Assembly: GCA_024404245.1 (NCBI GenBank)
Contig: JAKSQH010000002.1
Span: 26,346 to 90,345, forward strand
Length of the DNA: 64,000 bases
Reading direction: 5' to 3'
Source of the DNA: Clostridia bacterium
GTDB taxonomy: Bacteria > Bacillota > Clostridia > Christensenellales > Aristaeellaceae
Notes under the pieces: model-generated
The model's database searches: none
Told to the model about the DNA's origin: nothing
The model's input: the letters and a program-made list of their open reading frames with translations, nothing else
Shown: positions 16,895 through 25,652 of the stretch, piece after piece
How positions within the stretch are numbered: the first letter of the stretch is position 1
Layout: each line of letters begins with the position of its first letter
Position numbers and translations under genes: made by a program

Positions 16895-17887
16895 ATGGAT
16901 TATGTATTGATTCCGGTCATCATTGTGATTGTGATCGTGTTCCTGGCTGTATTCTTCCATTTTGTGCCGATGGGTCTGTGGATCTCTTCACTGGCCAGCG
17001 GCGTGCATATTTCCATCGGCACGCTGATCGGTATGCGTATTCGCCGGATTCAGCCGCAGAGGCTTGTGTATCCGCTGATCAAAGCCAATAAGGCAGGTCT
17101 TGAGCTGACAATCAGTCAGCTGGAAACGCACTATCTTGCCGGCGGTAATGTGGATAAGGTTATCAATGCCCTGATCGCCGCGCAGCGCGCGAATATCACG
17201 ATGGCATTTGAAAAGGCCTGCGCGATTGACCTCGCGGGACGCGATGTGTTCCAGGCCGTTCAGATGAGCGTTACCCCGAAAGTAATCGAGACGCCTGTGG
17301 TTGCCGCGATCGCGAAGGACGGTATCGAACTGCGCGCGAAAGCCCGTGTGACCGTGCGTACCAATATTGAACGCCTGGTCGGCGGTGCCGGAGAGGAAAC
17401 CGTGATTGCCCGTGTAGGTGAAGGTATTGTTACAACCGTCGGTTCCGCTGAAACACATAAGGAAGTTCTGGAGAACCCTGACCTTATCAGCCGTACCGTG
17501 CTGAGCAAAGGTCTGGATGCCGGTACCGCCTATGAGATTCTGTCCATCGACATCGCGGATGTTGACGTCGGCCGTAACGTAGGCGCGCAGCTGCAGATGG
17601 ATCAGGCTGAGGCGGACCGCCGCATCGCGCAGGCCAAGGCTGAGGAACGCCGCGCTATGGCTGTGGCGCATGAACAGGAAATGAAGGCATCCGTACAGGA
17701 AATGCGTGCCAAGGTTGTTGAAGCCGAAGCCGAAGTTCCGAAAGCCATGGCGACCGCGCTGCGTGAAGGCCGCATGAGTGTGATGGATTACTACAATCTG
17801 AAAAACACGCAGGCTGATACCGAAATGCGTGAATCCATTGCCAAAGCCGGTGCTCCCCGCCAGACGACCGAGCGTGAAAAGAAGTAA
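16895..17887 (+). CDS. floA: Flotillin-like protein FloA
   Basis: Scaffold of functional membrane microdomains. An N-terminal membrane hairpin (about 1-45) is followed by a PHB/SPFH domain with the FloA segments [20 protein letters not shown] and [15 protein letters not shown]. An Ala/Glu-rich coiled coil carries [17 protein letters not shown], which resembles the flotillin EA repeats. The protein has 330 residues, the normal size. AAGGAG lies only two bases before an ATG at 16889 but eight before the ATG at 16895, so 16895 is the likelier start. NfeD precedes it and a small anchored protein follows. Confidence 0.95.
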   Translation: MDYVLIPVIIVIVIVFLAVFFHFVPMGLWISSLASGVHISIGTLIGMRIRRIQPQRLVYPLIKANKAGLELTISQLETHYLAGGNVDKVINALIAAQRANITMAFEKACAIDLAGRDVFQAVQMSVTPKVIETPVVAAIAKDGIELRAKARVTVRTNIERLVGGAGEETVIARVGEGIVTTVGSAETHKEVLENPDLISRTVLSKGLDAGTAYEILSIDIADVDVGRNVGAQLQMDQAEADRRIAQAKAEERRAMAVAHEQEMKASVQEMRAKVVEAEAEVPKAMATALREGRMSVMDYYNLKNTQADTEMRESIAKAGAPRQTTEREKK

Positions 17888-17904
17888 GAACCGGAGGAAA
17901 CGGC

Positions 17905-18294
17905 ATGAATGACGGAGTGATTGCTTTCGTTGTCATCGTGATCGCCGTGATCATATCCTCCCAAAACGTGAAAAACCGGGCCAAAAAGAAAAAGGAAGCC
18001 GGTAAAGTTCCGTATCCGACACCGACCGAAACGGTTGCGCCGGTACAGCCGGAATCGCCCCCCGCGGCGGTAAGAATCCGGCACGGCGAGCAAATATCCG
18101 TGCAGAATCCGCAGTTTGATACAGGTGGGAATGAAACGCCCGGAGAAGGAAACAGCCTCTATCCGGATGAACACATAATGCCTGCTGAAACGTTCAAACT
18201 TGACGAAACTGACGATGATGACACGGTGTTTGAACCGGAGGATATCGTGAACGGGCTGATCATGAGCGAGATACTGAACAGAAAAACAAGATAA
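17905..18294 (+). CDS. Small membrane-anchored acidic protein, third gene of the nfeD-floA operon
   Basis: I do not recognise this 129-residue protein. It has one N-terminal hydrophobic segment (about residues 4-19, VIAFVVIVIAVIISS). A basic stretch KNRAKKKKEAGK follows, predicting a cytosolic tail. The tail is Pro/Thr-rich and then strongly acidic (DETDDDDTVFEPED), ending in a possible short helix VNGLIMSEILNRKTR. It begins 17 bases after floA with CCGGAGGAAA as its ribosome binding site and ends at a terminator. That suggests it works with the flotillin complex. The function is unknown. Confidence 0.75.
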   Translation: MNDGVIAFVVIVIAVIISSQNVKNRAKKKKEAGKVPYPTPTETVAPVQPESPPAAVRIRHGEQISVQNPQFDTGGNETPGEGNSLYPDEHIMPAETFKLDETDDDDTVFEPEDIVNGLIMSEILNRKTR

Positions 18295-18304
18295 TTCAAT
18301 CCCG

Positions 18305-18333
18305 GCGTGTCCTGATGAAGGACACGCTTTTTT
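18305..18333 (+). terminator. Terminator of the nfeD-floA operon
   Basis: GCGTGTCC (18305-18312) pairs with GGACACGC (18320-18327), followed by six T. Confidence 0.9.
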
Positions 18334-18412
18334 GACGGCTGTACCTTCCGCGGCGGGGAAAAAACGAACGGTAAAGATTTTGCCGGATGCAGGCATATCG
18401 CGGTTTCGTGAC

Positions 18413-18441
18413 TTGAATAAGCAACATGAAACAGATATAAT
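18413..18441 (+). promoter_or_regulatory. Promoter of the priA-rpe operon
   Basis: TTGAAT (18413-18418), a 17-base spacer and a perfect TATAAT (18436-18441), 36 bases before the priA start. Confidence 0.82.
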
Positions 18442-18477
18442 AAAGATGGTATGCTGTGCGCAAAAGGAGGTGCCGCC

Positions 18478-20715
18478 GTGTTCTGCCGGGTGATAGTGGA
18501 TATCGTGCATGAGAATGTGGCGCACACCTATACCTATATGATTCCGGAAGGGATGAGCCTGCAGCCGGGATCACGCGTGCTGGTTCCTTTCGGAAAACGC
18601 GAAACGGAGGGCATTGTGCTCGGCCTCAGTGAAACGGCTGATATACCGGAAGACAAACTGAAAAGCGTGATCAGGACACTTGAGGATTATCCCGCGATAC
18701 TGCCGCAGCTGCTTGAACTGGCGGCGGAAATGGCGGAGCAGAATCATTGCCCGCAGGCGGAAACACTGCGGCTGATGCTGCCCGCTGAAATGCGGGGCGG
18801 ACGGATCCGTTCCAGAACAATCGATGTCGCGCGGCTCAGGGTGACCGCGGATGAAGCAATGAAAGCCGCGGCCGCCGAAAAACGGTCACCGAAACGGCGC
18901 ATGCTGCTGGAAATACTCGCGGACGGGGCAGACCACGCGGTGCGCGATCTCGGCGTTCAGGTAAAGGACCCGTCAGTTCCGCTGAAGAAACTGGCGGAAG
19001 ACGGTCTGATACTGCTTGAAAAACGTGAGTCACTCCGGACGCCGTGCAATCTGTTTCATTCGGCGGATGAGAAACCGCCGGAACTGACGCCCGGCCAGAA
19101 GGAAGCACTGAGTGAGATACTGCCGGCGCTGCGCGGAAAACCGGGCCGGTTTCTGTTGCATGGCGTAACGGGAAGCGGAAAGACCGAGGTGTTCATGGCC
19201 GCGGTGCGTCAGGTGCTTGATCTCGGAAAAACCGCGATCATTCTTGTGCCGGAAATCGCGTTGACACCCCAGATGGTGGACTGGTTCAGAACACGGTTCG
19301 GATCCGCGGCGGCAGTTCTGCATTCACGCCTGTCACCGGGGGAAAGATACGATGAATGGCGCAGGATACGGCGCGGAGAAGCGCAGCTTGTTATCGGCGC
19401 GCGGAGTGCCGTGTTCGCGCCGCTGGACAGGCTGGGGCTGATCGTGATTGACGAGGAACATGAAACGACGTACATGAACGATCATCATCCGCGCTATGAC
19501 GCGCGCGATGTCGCGCTCAGCAGGTGCACACGCGAGGGTGCGACGCTGATTCTTGCCAGCGCGACCCCGAGCATCCTGTCCTTCGCGCGGGCAAGGCGCG
19601 GCGATATGATGCTGCTTGAGATGCCGAACAGAGTGCATGACCGGCCTCTTCCGCAGGTCGAAACCGTGGATATGCGCAAGGAATTGGAGAACGGCAACAG
19701 GACGGTGCTGTCAGGAGCACTCAGACAGGCACTGAAGGAATGTATCTCACGCGGTGAGCAGGCGATGCTGCTGATGAACCGCAGAGGCTACAATTCATTT
19801 GTCAGCTGCCGGAGCTGCGGTTATGTGGTCCGCTGCGGTAATTGCGATGTATCCATGACATACCATGTAGGCGGCACGGATAATAAACTGGTATGTCATT
19901 ATTGCGGGCAGGAGTGCGCGCCGCCGTCCGTATGTCCGAAATGCGGGAGCAGTTACATCCGGTATTTCGGCGCGGGAACGCAGAAGGTTGAAGATGAGGT
20001 AAGCAGACTGCTGCCGGATATCGCGATTTCGCGGATGGATATAGACACGACCTCGGGCAAGGACGGACACAGCCGGATTCTGGATGATTTCCGGTCCGGA
20101 CGGACACGCGTACTGATCGGTACGCAAATGATCGCGAAGGGACTGGATTTTCCGAAGGTCACGCTTGTGGGCGTCGTTTCGGCCGATATGACGCTGAACC
20201 TGCCGGATTTCAGAAGCCGGGAAAGAACATTTCAGCTGCTGACGCAGGTTGCCGGGCGCGCCGGACGGGGCAGTGTACCCGGACGGGTGATTATCCAGAC
20301 CTATAAGCCGGATGATCCCGTGATTTCACAGGCCGCGGCGCAGGATTACCGGTCCTTTTTCGAAACTGAGTTCCAGCGGCGGAGAAACAGCCTGTATCCG
20401 CCGTTTACGGTGATGGTCAGGCTCCTGGTTGAATCCGGATCCGCGGATCAGGCTGAACGGACCGCGAACGAACTGTATGAGAGTGTCAGGAAGATGACGG
20501 ACGGGAACCCGGAATGGAAAAAACGCGTGCTGCTGCTGAACACGGACCGCGCGCCGATTCATCTGCTTCGCGGAAAAGAAAGGACGCAGGTGTTGCTGAA
20601 ACTGCTGGTTCATCCGGAAACCGAGAAGCTGTGCGCCCGGCTGTCGGAGCTTGCCAGAGAGGAAAGGGAAGGCGCGGAGGTTTACTACGAATATAACCCG
20701 ACTACGATGATATAA
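18478..20715 (+). CDS. priA: Primosomal protein N' (replication-restart helicase PriA)
   Basis: Superfamily 2 3'-5' helicase that reloads the replisome at stalled forks. The 745-residue protein has an N-terminal DNA-binding domain (VDIVHENVAHTYTYMIP), Walker A GVTGSGKTE, the DEEH box, and a zinc-binding insert with paired cysteines (CRSCGYVVRCGNC, CHYCG, CPKCG). Motifs V and VI follow as GTQMIAKGLDFPKV and QVAGRAGRG. The GTG at 18478 is chosen because AAAGGAGG is seven bases upstream; an ATG 27 bases earlier lacks such a site. It heads a long plus-strand operon. Confidence 0.96.
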   Translation: MFCRVIVDIVHENVAHTYTYMIPEGMSLQPGSRVLVPFGKRETEGIVLGLSETADIPEDKLKSVIRTLEDYPAILPQLLELAAEMAEQNHCPQAETLRLMLPAEMRGGRIRSRTIDVARLRVTADEAMKAAAAEKRSPKRRMLLEILADGADHAVRDLGVQVKDPSVPLKKLAEDGLILLEKRESLRTPCNLFHSADEKPPELTPGQKEALSEILPALRGKPGRFLLHGVTGSGKTEVFMAAVRQVLDLGKTAIILVPEIALTPQMVDWFRTRFGSAAAVLHSRLSPGERYDEWRRIRRGEAQLVIGARSAVFAPLDRLGLIVIDEEHETTYMNDHHPRYDARDVALSRCTREGATLILASATPSILSFARARRGDMMLLEMPNRVHDRPLPQVETVDMRKELENGNRTVLSGALRQALKECISRGEQAMLLMNRRGYNSFVSCRSCGYVVRCGNCDVSMTYHVGGTDNKLVCHYCGQECAPPSVCPKCGSSYIRYFGAGTQKVEDEVSRLLPDIAISRMDIDTTSGKDGHSRILDDFRSGRTRVLIGTQMIAKGLDFPKVTLVGVVSADMTLNLPDFRSRERTFQLLTQVAGRAGRGSVPGRVIIQTYKPDDPVISQAAAQDYRSFFETEFQRRRNSLYPPFTVMVRLLVESGSADQAERTANELYESVRKMTDGNPEWKKRVLLLNTDRAPIHLLRGKERTQVLLKLLVHPETEKLCARLSELAREEREGAEVYYEYNPTTMI

Positions 20716-20733
20716 CGGAAAGAGGATAGCACA

Positions 20734-21231
20734 ATGGCAACAAGAAAGATTGTCAAGCTTGGGGACGAGGCGCTGCGTAAGATTTGCAAACCTCAGGAGA
20801 AATTTGATTTCAGACTGCATCTGCTGCTCAAGGATCTCGCGGATACCATGTACCGTGCGGAGGGTGTCGGTCTCGCGGCACCGCAGGTCGGAATCCTGCG
20901 CCGGGTTGCCGTGGTGGATGTTTCGGAGGATCAGGACGAGCTGCTGGAACTGGTCAACCCCGAAATCATTAAGCGTGAAGGAAGCCAGTGCGGACGGGAG
21001 GGCTGCCTCAGCGTTCCCGGCCGGCAGGCTGTTGTGACGCGGCCCATGGCGGTAACGGTGCGCGCGCAGGACAGACACGGTGAGTGGTTTGAATATGACG
21101 CCGAGGGCTTTGAGGCGCGCGCGATCTGCCATGAACTGGATCATCTGGACGGCGTTGTATATCTGGACGTGATGGACCGTGAACTGACGCCGGAGGAAAT
21201 CGAAGGACACATTCCGGAGGATGATCAGTAA
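20734..21231 (+). CDS. def: Peptide deformylase
   Basis: Metalloenzyme that removes the formyl group from the N-terminal methionine of new proteins. All three motifs are present: GVGLAAPQVG, EGCLSVPG with the metal-binding cysteine, and HELDH with the two histidines and catalytic glutamate. The 165 residues fit the family. The site AAAGAGGA precedes the ATG. Its stop codon directly abuts the start of fmt, so the formylating and deformylating enzymes are coupled. Confidence 0.97.
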   Translation: MATRKIVKLGDEALRKICKPQEKFDFRLHLLLKDLADTMYRAEGVGLAAPQVGILRRVAVVDVSEDQDELLELVNPEIIKREGSQCGREGCLSVPGRQAVVTRPMAVTVRAQDRHGEWFEYDAEGFEARAICHELDHLDGVVYLDVMDRELTPEEIEGHIPEDDQ

Positions 21232-22161
21232 ATGAGAATTGTGTTTATGGGTACGCCGGAGTTCGCGGTTCCGGTTCTGGAAATCCTGTGCGACAACGGG
21301 TATGATGTCGCGGGTGTTTTTACGCAGCCTGACAGACCGAAGGGACGCGGCAATAAACTGACCCCTTCACCTGTGAAGACAGCGGCGATTGCCAGAGGTA
21401 TTCCTGTTTTTCAGCCGGAGCGGATCCGGAAGGAGAGCGTCGGTACCCTGCGCGAACTGGCTCCCGATTTGTGCGTAACGGCCGCGTTCGGACAGATTCT
21501 GAGCAAAGAACTGCTGGAGATACCGCGTCTGGGCAACATCAATGTACACGCGAGCCTGCTGCCGAAGAACCGCGGCAGCGCGCCTGTCGCGCACGCCATT
21601 ATGCAGGGCGGCAGAATCACGGGTGTCACAACGATGTTTATGGATGTCGGAATTGATACCGGCGATATGCTGATGAAGGCGGAAACCGAAATCGGTGAGA
21701 CCGAAACATGCGGTGAGCTGACCGCACGCCTCAGCAGGATCGGCGCCGGGCTGCTGCTGCAGACGGTTCGCGCCGCTGAGAACGGAACACTGGTCAGAAT
21801 ACCGCAATGTGAGGCGGAGATGACCTATGATCCCATGCTCAGTAAAGAAATGAGCGTTATTGACTGGGCACAGGATGCCGACCTCGTACGCGGCAGGATT
21901 AACGGCCTGAATCCGTGGCCGTGCGCGTCCGTACCGTACGGTGACGGCCGGCTGAAGCTTCTGCGCGCGAAACGCGCACAGGGCAGCGGCGTGCCCGGTA
22001 CAGTACTTGAAGCAGATCCAAAAACAGGCCTGAAAATCGCCTGCGGCACCGGTGCGGTGGAAATTATGGAACTGCAGGCGCCCGGCGGAAAACAGATGAA
22101 AGCGGCTGACTGGCTTCGCGGACACACGGTTGAAACCGGAAGCAGCATAATGAATTGGTAA
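21232..22161 (+). CDS. fmt: Methionyl-tRNA formyltransferase
   Basis: Formylates initiator Met-tRNA using 10-formyltetrahydrofolate. The 309-residue protein begins MRIVFMGTPEFAVPVLE and has the catalytic Asn-x-His pattern in NVHASLLPKNRGSAP, with the later Asp in DVGIDTGDM. A C-terminal OB-like domain follows from about residue 205. The start directly follows the def stop. Confidence 0.97.
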   Translation: MRIVFMGTPEFAVPVLEILCDNGYDVAGVFTQPDRPKGRGNKLTPSPVKTAAIARGIPVFQPERIRKESVGTLRELAPDLCVTAAFGQILSKELLEIPRLGNINVHASLLPKNRGSAPVAHAIMQGGRITGVTTMFMDVGIDTGDMLMKAETEIGETETCGELTARLSRIGAGLLLQTVRAAENGTLVRIPQCEAEMTYDPMLSKEMSVIDWAQDADLVRGRINGLNPWPCASVPYGDGRLKLLRAKRAQGSGVPGTVLEADPKTGLKIACGTGAVEIMELQAPGGKQMKAADWLRGHTVETGSSIMNW

Positions 22162-22178
22162 GGGACGGAACCTGGAAT

Positions 22179-23789
22179 ATGAGTGACAACAGACAGACAA
22201 GCGGGAAACCGAAGAACAACGGTAATTTCGGGCGCGGCGCGGGCAATACGGCAAAAGCGGGGAACCGCGGCAATACAGCGGGCGGGCATTTCGGCGGAAA
22301 CGGTGAAAGAAAACCGTCATTCAGCCGGAACGGCGGAAACGCGGGTAAACCGCAAAGCTACGGACAAAGCGGTAACACCGCGGGCAGGCGTATGCCCTAC
22401 GGCCGTCCCGCCGCCGTGAGGCCGGTAATGAGCCGACGCGGGGCTGACGCTCCGGTTGAAGGTATTGAAACACGCCGTATGGCGCTGAGTGTGATACGCG
22501 CGGTGACGGAGAACGGCGCGTACGCTTCCCTTACACTTTCGACAAAGCTGACAAACTGCGGACTGAGTGTTGTGGACCGGCGGCTTGTATCGAGGCTTGT
22601 GTATGATACGCTGGATAACCTGATTTATCTGGATCACTGCCTCAGTCAGGTGATGGCCAAACCCGATACGGATATCAAACTCCGCAATATTCTGCGCCTG
22701 GGCGCCTGCCAGATCCTGCTTGAGGACAGAATACCCGAGAGCGCGGCAACGAATACATGCGTGGCACTGTGCGCGGAACTCGGCATGGAAGGCCTGAAAG
22801 GCGTGTGCAACGGTATTCTGCGGAACCTTGTACGCAGGAAAGATGAAAACGCGCTGACCATGCCTGATCCTGAAAGCGAGCCTCTTCGCGCGGCTTCCGT
22901 GAAATACTCTGTTCCGGAATGGCTTGCGGAGCAGCTGATTAATGACTACGGTGAAAACGCGGAAAAACTGATGGCGGGTAAGGACCGGGAGGATCATATC
23001 ACCATACGGCCGAACCTGGTGAACGAAACCGATATGGAAAGCCTGCTTGCCGGTAAAGTATGGGAGCACGGCAACGGAATGATTCCGGGCTCATGGAGAA
23101 TCCGCGGAATGGCCGATATCGCCAGAGACGCTGATTTCCTGGCCGGACGCTATTCCATCCAGAGCGAGAGCAGTATGATGGCCTGCCTTGCACTCGCGCC
23201 GAAACGCGGCATGAAAGTGCTTGACTGCTGTGCCGCACCCGGAGGAAAAAGCTGCTTTATCGCGGAGCTGATGGGCGGAACCGGCCGGGTGCAGGCATGG
23301 GATGTGCATGAACACCGTACCGCTCTGACGGAAGCGCAGGTCAAAAGGCTCGGCCTTGAAAATGTACGCCCGATGACGCGTGACGCGCTGATACACCGTG
23401 AGGATATGGACGGGACCATGGACGCGGTGCTGCTGGACGCGCCGTGCTCCGGACTCGGTGTGATTGCCGAGAAACCTGACATCAAGCTGCATGTGACCCG
23501 GGAAAGCGTGAATAAACTGGCCGCGCTGCAATCTCAGCTGCTGGATGTTGTGTGTAACTATGTGAGCGTGGGCGGAACACTGGTATATTCAACATGTTCG
23601 GTGCTGAAAGATGAAAACGAGCACCAGATTGACGCATTCCTCAAACGTCACCCGGAATTCCGGATTGTTCCGCTTCCGGACACGATTCCCGAAAAGTACC
23701 GCCGTTACGCGGCGACCGGCTTGCAGCTGCTGCCGTACCGTGACGGTGTGGAAGGTTTCTATATCTGCAGGATGGAGCGGAAAGCATGA
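22179..23789 (+). CDS. rsmB: 16S rRNA (cytosine-967) C5-methyltransferase RsmB with disordered N-terminal tail
   Basis: SAM-dependent enzyme that methylates C967 of 16S rRNA. From about residue 95 there is a NusB-like RNA-binding domain (RRMALSVIRAVTENGAYASL). A Rossmann methyltransferase follows, with LDCCAAPGGKS, the LDAPCSGLG motif, and the catalytic cysteine in VYSTCSV. The first ~90 residues are unusual: a low-complexity stretch rich in Gly, Asn, Arg and Ser (GNFGRGAGNTAKAGNRGN-like) that normal RsmB lacks. I chose the ATG at 22179; the tail would be kept with any nearby start. The gene lies between fmt and rlmN, as in other Firmicutes. Confidence 0.94.
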   Translation: MSDNRQTSGKPKNNGNFGRGAGNTAKAGNRGNTAGGHFGGNGERKPSFSRNGGNAGKPQSYGQSGNTAGRRMPYGRPAAVRPVMSRRGADAPVEGIETRRMALSVIRAVTENGAYASLTLSTKLTNCGLSVVDRRLVSRLVYDTLDNLIYLDHCLSQVMAKPDTDIKLRNILRLGACQILLEDRIPESAATNTCVALCAELGMEGLKGVCNGILRNLVRRKDENALTMPDPESEPLRAASVKYSVPEWLAEQLINDYGENAEKLMAGKDREDHITIRPNLVNETDMESLLAGKVWEHGNGMIPGSWRIRGMADIARDADFLAGRYSIQSESSMMACLALAPKRGMKVLDCCAAPGGKSCFIAELMGGTGRVQAWDVHEHRTALTEAQVKRLGLENVRPMTRDALIHREDMDGTMDAVLLDAPCSGLGVIAEKPDIKLHVTRESVNKLAALQSQLLDVVCNYVSVGGTLVYSTCSVLKDENEHQIDAFLKRHPEFRIVPLPDTIPEKYRRYAATGLQLLPYRDGVEGFYICRMERKA

Positions 23790-24853
23790 CGGAAACCGAA
23801 AAAACCGAACTGACAGGTATGACGCCCGAAGAACTGGCGGCTTATGTGAAAGAACAGGGATGGCCGGAGTTCCGGGCAAAACAGATTTTTTCATGGATAC
23901 ATAAAGGCGCTGATATTCCCGAAATGACCAATCTGCCGGCATCCGTGCGGGAAACGCTTCTGCAGAGGGCGGCGGTACGCACGGTGAAAATCATGACCGA
24001 ACGGGTCAGCGCGCTTGACGGGACAGTGAAATTCCTTTTCGCGCTACGGGACGGTAACTGCGTTGAAGGCGTACTGATGCGGTATAAGTACGGATGTACC
24101 CTGTGCATTTCGACCCAGGTCGGTTGCCGGATGGGGTGCACATTCTGTGCCAGTACGCTTGAGGGATGCATCAGAAACCTGACAGCGGGCGAAATGCTCG
24201 GCGAGATTCTCTGCGCGAACCGTTATCTGCAGCCGGAAGACAAGAAGATCAGCCATGTTGTGCTGATGGGCAGCGGTGAACCGCTGGACAATTACGATCA
24301 GGTGATGAAATTCCTGCGGCTGCTGCGCGAGGAAAACGGTATTCATTTGTCACTGAGAAACGTGAGCCTGAGCACCTGCGGCATTGTGCCGAAAATGTAC
24401 GCGCTGGCGGATGAAAACCTGCCGGTGACGCTGAGCGTGTCGCTTCACGCGCCGAATGATGAGATCAGGCGCAAAACCATGCCGGTGGCGAAGGTATACA
24501 CGATTGATGAGATTCTGGACGCGTGCCGCAACTATATCACCAAAACCGGACGCAGGGTGATATTCGAGTACGCGCTTGTAAAGGACCTGAATTGTGACGC
24601 GGTACACGCGGAGGAACTGGCAAAACGCCTGCGCGGAATGCAGTGCCATGTCAATCTGATTCCGCTGAACGAAGTGAAGGAACGCGGGCTGAAAGGCGTT
24701 TCGGAAACGGATGTAAAGCGCTTTACCGAAATGCTTGAAGCACGGCACATTTCAGTGACCAGGCGGCGCGAGATGGGCGACGATATCGAAGGCGCGTGCG
24801 GACAGCTGCGCAGAAAAACCATCCTTAAACGGAAGGAGACCGCGGATGAGTAA
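23786..24853 (+). CDS. rlmN: Dual-specificity 23S rRNA/tRNA adenine-C2 methyltransferase RlmN
   Basis: Radical-SAM enzyme that methylates A2503 of 23S rRNA and A37 of some tRNAs. The C-x3-C-x2-C cluster motif is in VGCRMGCTFCAS, and the resolving cysteine is in the C-terminal MGDDIEGACGQLRRK. The N-terminal EFRAKQIFSWIHKG is also typical. The 355 residues match RlmN. A Cfr-type resistance enzyme is less likely because the operon position is the housekeeping one. Its start overlaps the rsmB stop by four bases, and its end overlaps the phosphatase gene by eight. Confidence 0.96.
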   Translation: MTETEKTELTGMTPEELAAYVKEQGWPEFRAKQIFSWIHKGADIPEMTNLPASVRETLLQRAAVRTVKIMTERVSALDGTVKFLFALRDGNCVEGVLMRYKYGCTLCISTQVGCRMGCTFCASTLEGCIRNLTAGEMLGEILCANRYLQPEDKKISHVVLMGSGEPLDNYDQVMKFLRLLREENGIHLSLRNVSLSTCGIVPKMYALADENLPVTLSVSLHAPNDEIRRKTMPVAKVYTIDEILDACRNYITKTGRRVIFEYALVKDLNCDAVHAEELAKRLRGMQCHVNLIPLNEVKERGLKGVSETDVKRFTEMLEARHISVTRRREMGDDIEGACGQLRRKTILKRKETADE

Positions 24854-25652
24854 GATCCATGTGAAGGACAATGTCGCGAAAAGGCTGAAAAACTGGAAGA
24901 CAATTCCGGAACAGACGAACGGCCAGGCAAAAGCGTCACCGGTGGATCATGCCGTAACGAGAACGGATGTCGGGCGGCTGCGCACGAGCAACCAGGACGC
25001 TGTTATCAACGCGAACGGTTTGCTGGGCATCGCTGACGGAATGGGCGGACATAACGGCGGAGAAATCGCTTCGGCAGGCGCGCGTGACGGTCTGCTGCGG
25101 GAGCTTGAAGGCAGGGAAGCGACAAAGGAAAATCTGCTGAACGCGATCCGGAATGTGAATCAGGAGCTTTTTCTGCGTCAGAAAGAGGACCCGTCACTGG
25201 AAGGTATGGGAACAACGCTTACCGTGATGTGGAAAACGGAACGGCATATGATTATCGCCCACGCCGGAGACAGCCGGGCATATCTGCTGAGAAACGGTGA
25301 ATTACGCCAGTTGACAGAGGATCATTCACTTGTCGCCGAGATGGTCAGAAAAGGAATGCTGACACGCGAGCAGGCGGCCTGCCATCCTATGCGCAACTAT
25401 ATTACCCGTGCTGTCGGAACTGAAACCGATATTGAAACGGACATTTTCGAAGTTGAACGGATGAAAGGCGACCGTTATCTGCTGTGCTCGGACGGACTGC
25501 ACGGCCTGGTTCCGGACAGCGAAATCATGCGCATGCTTTCCGAACCGGATGCGGATAAAGCCGCGGATATGCTGCTGGATGCCGCACTGGAGAACGGCGG
25601 AAGAGACAATATATCTCTCGCGATCTTCACGGATGAGGGGGCGGACTGCTGA
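24846..25652 (+). CDS. PP2C-type Ser/Thr protein phosphatase
   Basis: Metal-dependent phosphatase that reverses the work of the PASTA kinase encoded next. The PP2C metal-binding aspartates appear in GIADGMGGHNGGEIAS, AHAGDSRAYLL, CSDGLHGLV and GGRDNISLAI. The protein has 268 residues, about 25 more than PrpC/Stp because of an N-terminal extension (residues 1-38). The start overlaps rlmN by eight bases and the stop shares one base with the kinase start, so the pair is tightly coupled. Confidence 0.95.
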   Translation: MSKIHVKDNVAKRLKNWKTIPEQTNGQAKASPVDHAVTRTDVGRLRTSNQDAVINANGLLGIADGMGGHNGGEIASAGARDGLLRELEGREATKENLLNAIRNVNQELFLRQKEDPSLEGMGTTLTVMWKTERHMIIAHAGDSRAYLLRNGELRQLTEDHSLVAEMVRKGMLTREQAACHPMRNYITRAVGTETDIETDIFEVERMKGDRYLLCSDGLHGLVPDSEIMRMLSEPDADKAADMLLDAALENGGRDNISLAIFTDEGADC

